A stretch of DNA of 64,000 bases, taken from Nepenthes gracilis. Lineage: Eukaryota > Streptophyta > Magnoliopsida > Caryophyllales > Nepenthaceae. Below, piece by piece: positions 37,084 to 47,880 of this stretch (positions are counted from its first letter, which is position 1; each line of letters begins with the position of its first letter). Position numbers and translations under genes: made by a program. A model generated the notes under the pieces. That model saw only the letters and a list, made by a program, of their open reading frames with translations. It ran no database searches and had not been told where the DNA came from. The stretch is taken from the NCBI GenBank assembly GCA_033239525.1, contig BSYO01000036.1, positions 5,726,126-5,790,125 of the forward strand. The letters run 5' to 3'.

Positions 37084-37989
37084 CTGCAATTGAAAGCTAC
37101 ATTTTATGAACCCAGAAAAGATACGAAAATGCATGCTGACAACCCTATCTTGCATTCAGATTACCAATTCTTCTCTTTATGTAGACTTGTATGGAAAATT
37201 GAAATATGCTCGGGTGGGGTAGAATGGTATTAATAGCAAATTTCTGCAGCAAAATCATACATATTTTAATATCATACGAAAGATATATGGCTAAAGTGAA
37301 GTGTATAAAATGACAACAATGATAATAATAAAGCCTAAATTTCATTCTTAGTTGACCCTATTGAGATTGTCTAGGAACAAAACACGCACACAATTGGCAT
37401 AGCGGAAACAAACCTCCGAATTCCTTGTTAATCGTCAGCTACTAAATACCATGAGAGTATAAAGAATAAATCATACAATCAAAGCATACAAAGTTGTACA
37501 ATAATATTTAACATAAAAAATCTTTCTCAATAAAAAAAGAAACCATGAGATAAATTACGAATAGAACTACAATACAAGTGATCTTTTACAAATATAACCA
37601 TTCCAAAATTATTTCACAACAATCTGTGTGGATAATGGTTAAACCCAACTATCAATACTTCTAGCAACCTACATGAATAAATACACTAAGGAAAAAAACA
37701 ACCAAATCATCCTAGAAACAAACAAGGGTAACATACCCCAATTTGGAAAAAATAAAACCCGAGTTTGATTACTTTTGAATGCTGAACCTCTTCCTTTTAT
37801 CTCTAATTTTCTCTTATCTCTTTTTTTCTTTTATCTCTTCATGGAGTGCTCCTTGCTTGCAAAATTAATTCAAATGTCCTCAAAATTTGAAGGTTAATAT
37901 GCCACATGGCTGCTTAGGTGACCATCTCATGATTCTCCGATCCAGTCTTGGCACTTTAAGTGTCCATCTTACGACCATTTTGTGAATAC
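37084..37989 (-). other. Intron 1, proximal part
   Basis: AT-rich sequence with nothing recognisable, next to the acceptor of exon 2. Confidence 0.6.
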
Positions 37990-38146
37990 CTATGATTCCA
38001 TTGGTTAAAGTACTGTAGAGGAACCACGCAGTCAAAGAAGCGACTTGAGGTCACAAGAGCAAAGTCTAGGAGAAATATCCTTATCTGTTCGACGATTGAG
38101 ATACGTAGATCTCGAGGATAAAATTTTTGTAAATGGGGGAGAGTTA
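37990..38146 (+). pseudogene. End of a Ty3/gypsy pol with polypurine tract
   Basis: In one frame with several stops it reads WRNHAVKEAT and EKYPYLF, the C-terminal signature of gypsy integrase (LWRNH...EATWE...YPxLF). It is followed by CTCGAGGATAAAATTTTTGT and the purine tract AAATGGGGGAGAG. The rest of the element is missing. Confidence 0.72.
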
Positions 38147-40130
38147 TAATACCCAGATCCTCATTTAATATATTTTGAATATATTTAATATTTTAGAATT
38201 ATTGGATTAAATGTATTTTGTAAAAATTTGGAAGGATTTTGTGGGTTCGCATTTTTGTGCTCAAAGCGCACAAGAAGCTCATTTTCTAGAACCGGGCATT
38301 TGGGTCCGCGGTTGAGGCACGTTGAAGGCAAGCATGAGGCACGAATTTGCGCATGTGTACACTCGAAATGTGCTTGAGGCACCACTTGAGCGCGAATTTC
38401 AGATTGGGTTGTATTTGGGGCCACGCTCAAGTGGCACTCGAGTGTCACTCGAGTGCGAGGCGGATTATATATAGCTACGCAGTTAGGGTTTTTGCCATTT
38501 TGTGTAGAAAGCCAAGAGAGGAGAGAGAGAAAGACGAGAAGAAGGAAGACAAAGAAAATGGCAATCGGGCATCTCAAAGCATCTTTTTGGTCAGATTTGT
38601 TGAGTATAAAGTTGAAGTAAGTATTCGTAAGCTAAATTATTCATCTATTTTCATATCCATTGATATTTGTGTATATTTTAGAGATGTTACATGCATGTGA
38701 TTTTCATGCACCCCCTCTTATTATTGTTTACATGCATGTATATTTTACCTGTTGTTCGGTGGATTTTCACTGGTGTTTGTGATTTTGGAAGGTTTTGTAA
38801 TTTATGAAAACCCAAAATAATATATATGTATATCGTTTATTAGTATGTTATGAAATCATGAATCAAGTCTTACATTAGTCCACATGCGTGTTGCCGAGGG
38901 TAGGGTTACTACGGGACTATGGAGGTCTATGACCCAAGGGGTTGATATATGTGATCCAAGATATGTGCCATTTGGTACCACTCTTGATAGAAAGGCTTAG
39001 TCTCGATAGGGACATATGTAATATGTTGTCTCACTTCCACCGGCGAGAAGGTTGAGACGTATTGTAATTGATTTGCCATACTATGTATTTTAATAAGAAC
39101 CATCGTAAGAAATTAATAAAAATTCAATATATTTAAATGCCTTAATAAATAACAAAACTTGAGGTTGCACAAATTCACGGGTGGCAAAATATAAAGTAAG
39201 TTTCTAATTCATAGGAGACAAAGTACATAGATGACCTTAAGCTGTAGGTCTAAAATGCAGTGGGGTCTTAAACTGCTAACTTAAAATGCAGCCGATATAG
39301 TTAAGGTTATCGAACGGGTGTAACCCTTCTTCAAGTTGATCTGATAATCTTTGGTTCTCCGATTCCATGTATAATTTATATTTTTGCATAGATTTGCATT
39401 GGACTGCAATTGAGGAGTCTAGTTTGGCCCACGGATTAGGCGATAGGAATATTATGAGATTTAGATCTGGACAATAGTATGTGTCCCACACGGATGTGGT
39501 GACAGTTAAGGCTAATGCATTGTGACCTCGAATCACGATATGTTATGATATGATATAATATTGTCTATGAGATTTGATCGGATCGTGATTTATTATGACT
39601 ATGTCTCAAATGGACGATTTGATACAAACAATAATTTAGTATGATACTATTCCATGATTTTCAAGGATTTCAGGGACCTTATGTTCTTTTTATACAATTG
39701 TGATGTGTTATTCCTTCTCTTTGATTTATATGCACTATTTTATATATAATGATGACGCTTGATGAGCTTTATACCCACGTTTTTATATTTTCTTCAATCA
39801 GACTTGTAGTTGGGATACGATTGTAGGAGTTTAAACTCGATCTGACGTGACATTATTTCCCTGATGAGTATGGATGTTTATGCCTATTAGGCTTTTGATC
39901 TCAAAGGTGTATTGGTTTGTGTTTGGCTGGATGTAGGCCATTGGATCATGTGATAAGGATTATAGGATTCTTATATTATATAGATGTGTTGTTGTTTTGT
40001 TGGATTCTCCTTTTTGACTAATGGATAGTAGGTCATGTATTATTTATCCAAATTTATATCCGATAAGGTCTTGTACGGGTTGCATAGTGTTGGATCATGT
40101 GTACGTTTGAGTTAGTCACGCCTGAGTTGG
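38147..40130 (+). repeat. Ty3/gypsy LTR of the second family
   Basis: Begins TTATAATACCCAGATCC after the purine tract and is colinear with the reverse complement of 7691-9611 over at least 1.7 kb. A GC-rich block with ACTCGAGTG repeats (38230-38460) precedes a TATATATAG box at 38466. The 3' end is not clearly defined. Confidence 0.65.
38466..38474 (+). promoter_or_regulatory. LTR TATA box
   Basis: TATATATAG followed by a purine-rich leader (38510-38560), the normal layout of a plant LTR promoter. Confidence 0.5.
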
Positions 40131-40136
40131 GTTTTG

Positions 40137-40840
40137 TCATTATTAATGTATTTATTGGATCATATATTATGAATTTTATTTTTAACCTACATTTATGTCT
40201 ATGGGATTTGACAGGTTGCACATGAGATGCACCTAATGTGGCACTCGTGCTTGCCCTAGAGTTGTGAGCAATGCTTGATACACACTAGAGGGGCTCTCAT
40301 GCACAAATTATGTTATAAAATGCTTATGCATACTATTTAGGGCATTTTTTGTGGGAAAGAAAGGGAGAGTAAAGAGAAAGAGATGAGGAGAAGGAGAAAG
40401 AGAAAGGAAGAGAAGAATGAGGAATTTAGAGCTTTATCTCATTAGATATGCTAAATCAGATGGTTAAGGCATATATTCTAAGCCTATTCTTTGATTTATT
40501 TCTGAATTGTTTAATTTTATTTATATTTCCTATTTTGATATACATACGTAAGGCCCATTAGCTTCACTACTTTAAATATTGTTATATACTCGTGATTTTT
40601 CACCAAAAGTTTTGAAATTTTACTTGAATTTTACAAAATATTGAAGAATTTTATCCGATTTATATAAAATAAGTAAATATTTAAAGTATTATATTCATAC
40701 ACATGAATATTTATGAAATAAAAGTTAAGAAATTGTGCATTTGAATCTTGCATGTGATAGTCTATACATGTACTTTGAGACAGACTCTATTTTATTATTT
40801 GATTTGATATTTATACTTTTCTGTAGGGTAAAAAGTATTG
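40137..40840 (+). repeat. Probable second, truncated LTR copy of the same family
   Basis: Repeats the layout of 38147-38700: an AT-rich start, a GC-richer block, TTATAAAAT near 40312, TTTAGGGCATTTTTTGTG and a long GA-rich leader (40355-40420). Divergence is high and borders are approximate. Confidence 0.4.
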
Positions 40841-40967
40841 GATCTGATTACTCCATTGTAGGTAACCCAACAAACTGGTTCTTCATCAAAAGATTTTCGG
40901 ATAGCAAATGACGGAATATATTTGTAGAAGAAGAAGTTCGGAGAGTTGTGGATTCCGGCCAACATAA

Positions 40968-41290
40968 TTGACCGGATGAAGGCAAAGTGCTCGTCAACAA
41001 GGAGGTTGACCGGGTGAAGGAACATCAAGAGGAAAACGGTCAAGGCGGCCAAGAAGGCACGCGGAATCCACCAAGAAGTAATTTGGCCGGTCAACTCTTT
41101 GATCTGCCAAAAGAGGCAAAGTGGTAAAGGCGCAGAAGCTCTTTGGAAAAATGATAAATGGCCGGTCAACGTGTTGACCAGCCAAGGAGCCCAAAGAAGA
41201 CAAAGAGGAAGGAGGCACGTACGGTGCATGGAAATAGCCAAGTTTTTCGGTCAACATGTTGACCGGCAATGTTGGCAAAAGGCCGGTCAA
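40968..41290. promoter_or_regulatory. Cluster of nine W-box hexamers
   Basis: TTGACC or its complement GGTCAA occurs at 40968, 41006, 41038, 41089, 41164, 41174, 41249, 41259 and 41285. Two pairs face each other, and 41248-41265 is a perfect 18-bp palindrome CGGTCAACATGTTGACCG. TTGAC[CT] is the core bound by WRKY transcription factors. The cluster lies upstream of an LTR-like TATA run. Confidence 0.6.
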
Positions 41291-41599
41291 CATGCCAAGG
41301 AGCAAATGCGCGGACGACTAGGGCGCGTGGACAAGCGATGGCGCACAGACTGTTAGGAAGGAAAATGAAAGGCAGGCGACATTCTCTTTGTATGGAAAAC
41401 AGCCAAGGAGAATAATAAGGGTTGAGAACATTGTTGCCCGGAGACATCAGGAGCACCAGAGGACTCTGTGATGGACAAGGTGCATGGAAATGCCTGAGGA
41501 CTTGGGCAGTGCAAGGACCAATGACACCATAGCAGATGACGTAGCAAACAGTTGGCTTTGCAGAGCAAGTGGCAGATCTGCAGTGTGTGTGCCGTCTTT

Positions 41600-42130
41600 G
41601 CAGGTGGTAGGTTGCAGAGTTAGTGGGTAAAGTTGTTGATAGGTTGTAGAGCAAATGGCAGGCATTAACCTGCCTATTGGTAGATGGTCTCCGGACAAAC
41701 CATTATATATATATATACATGTAGGGCATGCTGTGCTAGTGTGTAGAAACACCAAGTGTGTGTGTGAGAACACCAAGGGGCCAGGGTGCTGGGCACCAAC
41801 GGCTATGGGCGCTGTGTGTGGGGAGAAAATGGCAGCTATCGTTTTACCAACACTTGTAAAATGTGAGAGCAAAAAATACCACAGAGAGGAGAGAAAGATA
41901 AAGAAGAAAGGGAGAGAAGTAAGTGAAACACAAAGTGTGAGTTCTTTGTATTCTCGTACTCTATTCTTCTGTTTTCACCTCTAGGGCTTGTGTAGCCAGG
42001 GTGGGTTGATGTACTCTATCTCTAAATTTTTGTAACTATTTTACATAATAGATTTATTAGTGGGCTATGTGTCATGTGATTTTTTTCTTAGTTGAGAATA
42101 GATTTCCACATAAAAAATACTATGCATCTC
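41600..42130 (+). repeat. Probable LTR fragment, copia-like
   Basis: A TATATATATATA run at 41705-41716 is followed by a leader-like stretch and then TTCTTCTGTTTTCACC... and GATTTCCACATAAAAAATAC, which resembles the U5 of Ty1/copia LTRs. No primer site or internal gene is seen. Low certainty. Confidence 0.35.
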
Positions 42131-43868
42131 ATTTGTTTCTTATTCCTACTAAATGGTGGCTGACGATGATAGAGGTTCAGATTTTCCATTGCTACCGGAT
42201 TGGATGGATCCGCGTGTTGAACCCCAATAAAAAGTTTTGCACTTTTACTAAAAAAGAAAACTATGGAGCCTTTTGGTATATAGTCTACCATTTGTTATTT
42301 TTTAGAACCATTATAAAAAACTGAATCAAATAATATAATAAAATGTGATAATATATATGGGACTAACTTGAGGACCATACCTAACCCCACAAGTAGAAAG
42401 GAAAAGTAATGTTTGACCTCATCTATAGGGAGTAATATATAAACAACCTATTTATGAGTTTAAATAGTAGTATTTCGACCTAATTTGGTTCTTTGTTTTA
42501 ACATGTTTTAAATTTTTAATATTTTACCTACAATTATTTTGATAGTTGAGATGGTTGATTTTTAAGGTTTTATAGGTTTGATTGATATTTGAGTTTTACT
42601 TGTCTTTAGACTTTTGTGCATCTTGATGATTTCATACTTTAAACTATTTGATATTTGTATATGAATTATAGAGTCACATAGCCATAGCCAAGCTAATTGT
42701 TCTAAAGAAAAACCTTATCCTCCGGTATGGAAACAAATTGAACAGAAAAATAAGTAACAACAAGTAATCAACAAATAGTCAAGCTGCATAGCCATACCCT
42801 AGACAATTTTTCAGAACAATAACCTGATCCTCCGACAGAAAAACAAATTCAGAATATTCACCCAAATATTTCTGAAATTATGTTTGTGTTGTGCCAACCG
42901 TTTTGTGTCAATAAGTACTCATCCCGATTCATGACTCGGTTTGCTTTTTTGGGTTGATAATTATTTCATTATGATTTTTTAAATCAAATGAGTAGGATAC
43001 CCTTTTCCATGCCGGCGTGCCATGTTGAGAAGAAAAAAATATATGTATATATATATAATATATACAATGTTTTACTTTTTCAAATTTTATCCGTAATTTT
43101 TATTTTAGAAGAAATTATTCTCACAATTCAAACTCATGATATTCAAATAACACGATGAAGACTTTATCAATTGTGTCAAAATTTTCATTCATTTTATAAT
43201 TTTCAATAATACAATAATTAGTTTAAATATCTATCAAATTTAATTAATTTTTAGAATGTAATTATAATCTTCCTAATCAATCGTATCGTGTGACACATGC
43301 AAATTTATCTGAGAAGACATAATTAATTGAATTATTTAATCCCTCCAATGGAGATTTGCCTTCCACATACCAACATGTTTGTGAACCAATCTCTGTTATC
43401 CTACTTTAGCACTTAGAGAAATCTCACTTTTGCTATAAGATTATAACTATTATTTGTCAATAACACTCTCAAAAAGGCAAATAGGTTCCTGGCCAATTCT
43501 TGTTCAATAGAGGAACGCTGAATCTTCAATTATCCGTTTATATAATTAAATTACTACGATACTAGTTGGCGGTGTTATAAGCATGTAAATTTAGGGCTAC
43601 ATTTGAATGGAAAATGCACAACGATTCGATCAAATTAATTAGAACACAGACTTCTACACAAGAAAAGGAAAATCGCTAATTATACCATGCGATTCGTAGA
43701 AAAAAGCATGAATTTCCTTTGAATAATATCAGCAAGAAGTTGTGACATCTTTCAAAATATTTTAGATAAAATAATATGAGAAAATAGAGTGCTAGAGAAG
43801 AGAGTTGATTAATTATTGGAGAAAATAGAGTACTCGAGAAAAAGAAGTGAGCAGAAGTGAGGGCATAC
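42131..43868 (-). other. Intron 1, distal part
   Basis: AT-rich; contains the pair of similar stretches 42675-42730 and 42780-42850 (CATAGCCATA...CCTGATCCTCCG). No gene seen. Confidence 0.6.
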
Positions 43869-43965
43869 CTTCATCGTCCGGAATAATTTGAGCATGAGAT
43901 CTAAAGTCTGTGAAACAATTGCCATAAGCAACAACAAGAACAAGGAGAAAGAAAATCGACTCCAT
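43869..43965 (-). CDS. Exon 1: start codon and signal peptide
   Basis: ATG at 43963-43965 begins a hydrophobic leader (MESIFFLLVLVVAYG) ending near AQIIPDDE, as in family members. It ends before GTATGC, in phase 1. Diverged copies of this exon lie upstream at about 44880-44960 and 47160-47199. Confidence 0.88.
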
Positions 43966-44225
43966 GGATCGTAATCTTCAAGTTTTTTGAATTGATAAAA
44001 TAAATTTTAGTAGAGAGGGTAAATGCCGAAATATCAAAGCAAGTGAAAGAGAGAGGACTTGTAGCTGGGAATCAACGGAGGGGGCAATTTAATATGAAAA
44101 TTGACCTTTTGTGACTAGTCCACTTTGAGATGGACCCACAATTAAAGCTATCCACATCAGTAATGTGGTCTGTACTTTTGATCAATGATATAAGAAATTA
44201 TATTATTGATCAAATTATATTAATA
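43966..44225 (-). promoter_or_regulatory. 5' flank of the kinase gene (promoter copy A)
   Basis: Immediately upstream of the exon 1 ATG. It aligns with 44960-45290 (copy B) and 47200-47480 (copy C), but compared with B it lacks about 85 bp after ATATGAAAA (44098/44101). That missing block in B includes TATAAATA. Confidence 0.65.
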
Positions 44226-44236
44226 TCTCTATCTCT

Positions 44237-44630
44237 CCTTGAAAGGAATTGATCCAATCCTTCTTAATCTAAATTGTTCGATCAATATTAAATAATAAAA
44301 ATCTTCAAAAAAAAACTAAATGAGTTTTTATAAAAAAAAATAATAATAATAATAAAACTGTCATTTGATTAATACCGAACAGTTATTATTAAAAGAAATT
44401 GAAACCACCCCTCTTTTAGAGGGATTGGCACCCAAATTGATCCAATCTATCTTAACCTAAAATGTTTGATCAATATTAAATGATCAAAATCTTAAAAAAA
44501 AAAAAACTAAATGATTTTTCTTTTTTTTTTGTAAAAGAAAATAAAATAACCTTCAATTAATATCGAAATGTTATTATTAAGAGAAGTTAAAACCATCCTT
44601 CTTTTAAAGGAATTGGCACCTGAATTGTAT
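44237..44630. repeat. Tandem repeat of about 180 bp, two copies plus a start of a third
   Basis: Units begin near 44237, 44408 and 44597 with CCT...AAAGGAATTG-like words and contain GATCCAATC, a poly-A run and TATCGAA/CCGAACAGTTATTATTA. AT-rich, non-coding. Confidence 0.65.
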
Positions 44631-44819
44631 CATGCATCAATGTTAAATAAATATATAGTATTTATTTACTATTGAAAAATTTAACTATTTTTAAGTTTTT
44701 TATTTTCAACCCATAGATATTGGAAAAAAATATCAACATTACTATACTTCATGTTGTCTATTCTTCTTTAAGAAGTATGAAGATTCTTAAAAACAAAGTA
44801 AACAAAAATTTAATATTTT

Positions 44820-45290
44820 ACTTTTAAAAATAATCTTACTTTAGGATGTTTCTCTAAATTTGATTTGAGCGTCAAATCCAAAGTTTGTCAAACAATTTCC
44901 AAAAGCAACAATAACAATGAGGAAAAAGAAATACTTAGGGAAGAGAAATAATTGACTCTATAGATCGTAATTTTCAAATTTTTCATTTGAATTGACGAGA
45001 CAAATGTCGGTGAAAAGAACAAACTCAGAAATTTCAGAGCGAGCGAGAGAGAGAGAGGACTCGTAGGCAACAACGATCAATCAAAGTAGTTTAGTATGAA
45101 AAGGCAACAATGACTTCAACTATTTATAAGAAAAAATAATAATTGACGTCTACTTTTCAAATTTAAATTTTATACTAATTTCACCTCTGTTTTCTTTTGT
45201 GACAAGTCCACTTTGATGGACCCCCAATGCCAGTTTTCCACATGGGCAATTTCATCCTTGATTTTGACTAATGGCATAAGAAATTATATT
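44820..45290 (-). pseudogene. Duplicate of promoter and exon 1, copy B (broken)
   Basis: Aligns with exon 1 and its flank. The start codon is ATA instead of ATG (44960-44962) and a TAA follows soon after. Beyond it the leader is still recognisable as FFFLIVIVAFGNCLTNFGFD (compare FFLLVLVVAYGNCFTDF). A TATAAATA box is kept at 45121-45128 (reverse). It is cut on the upstream side by a copia LTR. Confidence 0.72.
45121..45128 (-). promoter_or_regulatory. TATA box in promoter copy B
   Basis: TATAAATA on the - strand, about 160 bp upstream of the degenerate start codon. Absent from copies A and C. Confidence 0.5.
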
Positions 45291-46096
45291 TGCAGAGACC
45301 TACACCATTTATTTAAATTATAAAAAAAATTAATAATATATAATAAGTAAACAATAATTACCAATAATAAAGAGACATATAATTTTTACGTGAAAAATTT
45401 TTTTTAAAATGAAAAAAAAAAAATCACGAGACGATACGTTTGAAATATCTTCACTATATAAGTTCAGTTACACAAATATCACAAATATAAGGACACCACA
45501 CCTTATCACAAATAAGCTCGAACAGTAAAAAATATAAGATGAAAGAGAAGAAATACGACCGATAAAATATTCTTCATTACTTTAAGAATAGTATAACCAA
45601 TGTCGGTGGAGATTGAAATGATTTGAAACTTACTCAAAAGCGTGAACCTTTTTCTTCTCCCTTTTCTCTCTATTTCTCTTCTTTTTCTATGAAAAATCGA
45701 CGTTCTAGATCTCAAATTTGTAAATGGTCAACACTAAAATGCATTAGCGAATATTTATACAGTAAACTGACACTTGAGCACTCATCGAGCACGCTTCGGG
45801 CATAGATGTCACTAGGTTCAATGCCTCGAGTACACATTAAGAACCCGCCCATTGTTTTTAGCACCTTAGACACGCCTCGAACAATAACCCACTGTTTTTG
45901 ATGCTTTTGGCACCCCTTAGGCATGCCACATGCACTCTCCCTCTAGAATCGGCACTCATATGTTGGTCGCAAGCACTTCGTGCGGATGAACACTAAAATT
46001 TTTCGTATTAATACAATACCATGTGTCTTTCTCCAAATCAGCGAATGATATGTTAAATGGATATAGATCCACATGGAAGTGACCCATGTTCCAACA
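45291..46096 (-). repeat. 3' LTR of a Ty1/copia element
   Basis: 806 bp. On the - strand it begins TGTTGGAACATGGG and ends GGTCTCTGCA. A TATA run CTGTATAAATATTC lies near 45755-45768, followed by a purine-rich leader and a U5 with TTTTTCACGTAAAAATTATA. Its border at 45290/45291 interrupts promoter copy B. Confidence 0.72.
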
Positions 46097-46460
46097 AATT
46101 TTTCCTCACGACCATGTGAGGGCAATCATCATCATCCCAATAATGATTTGGCAAGTTTCAAGTTTTTCTCTGTATAACAATTTGGCCATTATGTTCGATC
46201 CATTCTCCTTAATCTTGACATTATCAAACATTAGCAACTTCGAGTTCACAATATTTTTTATCTAATGATATCTCATATCAATGTGTTGCGATTTAGAATG
46301 AAATGATGAGTTTCTACGAAGGTGAATTGCATTTTGATTACCGTAAAGCAGTGCATATCGCTCTTACTTGAGTCTGAGGTTTTGGATGAACCTTTTCATC
46401 TATTGTATCTCCTTACTTACATTAATTATAACAATAAATTCTATCTCAGTGGTCTAGAGA
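46097..46460 (-). pseudogene. Ty1/copia RNase H fragment
   Basis: In one - strand frame with stops: TTEIEFIVI, MKRFIQNLRLK, YGNQNAIHLRRNSSFHSKSQ, HIDMRYH, KIKENGSNIMA. This is the RNase H end of copia pol (TTEAEY, H-S-R-S/T-K-H-I-D). It leads straight into the LTR at 46096. The remainder of the element is gone. Confidence 0.78.
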
Positions 46461-46529
46461 GAATATACTTTTGCAAATTTGATTGCTAAGAGACAACTCC
46501 TCCCAAGAACATGATTAAATTGTCATGAA

Positions 46530-47150
46530 TCCAGATCAAATAAGTCAATTTATATAATTAATTATAATTTTTAAAATTAAAAATTTTAAATAAATTTAAT
46601 AAATAACATTAAATCCCAAAATTTTAATATGACAAATCAATACACAAATGGGATTCAAAAATAACCTGTATAAAACCTTATCGGGCAATTATTCGGACAA
46701 AATAATCATAACATGTGCCAAATAATCGTAAGGAAAAGACCGAATAATAAGAACATGTGCCAAATAATCGTAAGGAAAAGACCGAATAATAAGAACAACA
46801 CACCTATGTAAAGCAATCCATCCAAGAAATTTCAATACGCAATCCAAAAGCCCACATGCGACCGACTTCAACAGCCAAAGAGATCCAGCAAAATTCATCC
46901 ATAAATCAAATATAACCGATACCATTTATTTAAATAAATATAAAACTCATCCGAAAATACAATGCCGTACCAAAACCCGATCCTACTCCTATAATATGAC
47001 TCAATCATCTATTTTGAAGGGACAAAATAAAAAATATGAGACTAATACTCAGTAAATATTGTGTTTAACTAAAATGAGCCCAATAAATCAAAGGAAAGAG
47101 TAAATACAAAACTGTTCAATCAAATATTAAAAGATTAAAATCTCTTTTTT
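46530..47150. other. Unclassified sequence, possibly an LTR fragment
   Basis: Contains a 42-bp tandem duplication and a stretch (47030-47060) with AGACTAATACTCAGTAAAT, similar to the part of the element-3 LTR at 49714-49735. No coding content. Confidence 0.4.
46710..46793. repeat. 42-bp tandem duplication
   Basis: Two identical 42-bp units starting AACATGTGCCAAATAATCG at 46710 and 46752. Confidence 0.85.
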
Positions 47151-47154
47151 TTTT

Positions 47155-47480
47155 TAATAAAAAGCTTACTGTTCTTTTATAAGAAATAATTGACTCCATT
47201 GATCGTAAACTTCAAGTTCTTCGTTTGAATTGATAAGATATGTTGATAGAAAGAGTCAATACAAAAATTTCAATGTGAGCGAAAGAGAGAGGGGACTTGT
47301 AGGCGACAACGTTCAACGGGGGGTAGTTTAGTATGAAAAGTTGACAATGACTTAACCAAATATTTGGAAGAAAAAATAATAATTGATGTTTTCTTTCTCA
47401 AATTTATATTTTATGCTAATTCTTAACTTTGACCAATGATATAAGAAGTCATACTGTCACACATTAAGTTTAGGGTCTCC
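47155..47480 (-). pseudogene. Duplicate of promoter and exon 1, copy C (stub)
   Basis: ATG at 47197-47199 opens MESIISYKRTVS and then meets a stop without a signal peptide. The upstream flank matches copies A and B, including the GAGAGAGG...GACTTGTAG block. Confidence 0.65.
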
Positions 47481-47880
47481 ATCGCCTTGAAAAGGATTTA
47501 ATTTTATTTTTTTAATTATAATCGTTTAATTAATATTAAAAAGTTAAGATTTTTTTTAAAATTAATTTTTTTAAAAATAAAAAATATAACCATTCAAACA
47601 ATGTCGAACAGTTATTATTAAAAAAAGCTGAATCCGTCAATGCTAAATAAATATATAATATTTATTTATTATTAAAAAACTTAATTATTTTTAACTCATG
47701 TATATTATAGATAAATATCAACATTACTATGCTTCGCGTTGTCTATTCTTCTTTATAAAGTAGGAAGATGCTCAGAGATAAAAGCAAACAAAATTTTAAT
47801 ATTTTACATTGAGAAATAATCTTACTTTGGGACTTTTCTCTAAATTTTAAGCGAATGTGTGTTCAGCTACACGAAATTCA
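47481..47880. repeat. Copy of the AT-rich spacer between duplicates
   Basis: Matches 44590-44880, for example CGAACAGTTATTATTA, AAATAAATATATA.TATTTATT and TATCAACATTACTATGCTTC. This shows that the duplicated unit included the spacer. Confidence 0.65.

Larger units (their letters stand above)
11371..43965 (-). pseudogene. LRR-malectin receptor-like kinase (LRR-VIII-2, LMK1/RFK1-like), damaged
   Basis: A plasma-membrane receptor kinase: signal peptide, about 11 leucine-rich repeats, a malectin domain, one membrane span, and a Ser/Thr kinase. I placed 23 exons; total coding length is 3065 nt, one short of a multiple of three and about 1021 codons if corrected, the usual family size. Twelve LRR-region exons, most of 72 nt, share phase 2, as in the family. 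The kinase keeps the Gly loop (GEGGFG), the VK lysine, [11 protein letters not shown] and APE, so it is of the RD type. Lesions are exon 5 of 71 nt (frameshift), TAG at 20059-20061 in exon 14, and TAG at 17268-17270 in exon 19 where the family has Gln. Intron 6 holds an 8.1-kb retrotransposon in sense orientation. Because everything else is intact, the gene is either recently inactivated or partly misread; family assignment is firm, function of this copy is not. Confidence 0.85.

Noticed and set aside
40795..41984. Overlapping ORFs of 85-162 codons around the W-box cluster
   Set aside because: Six frames compete, no domain is recognised, and the repeated GGTCAAC words produce the repeated peptides.
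46689..46925. Protein with an internal repeat (IIRSFPYDYLAHV twice)
   Set aside because: The repeat is simply the 42-bp tandem duplication read in one frame; no other coding evidence.
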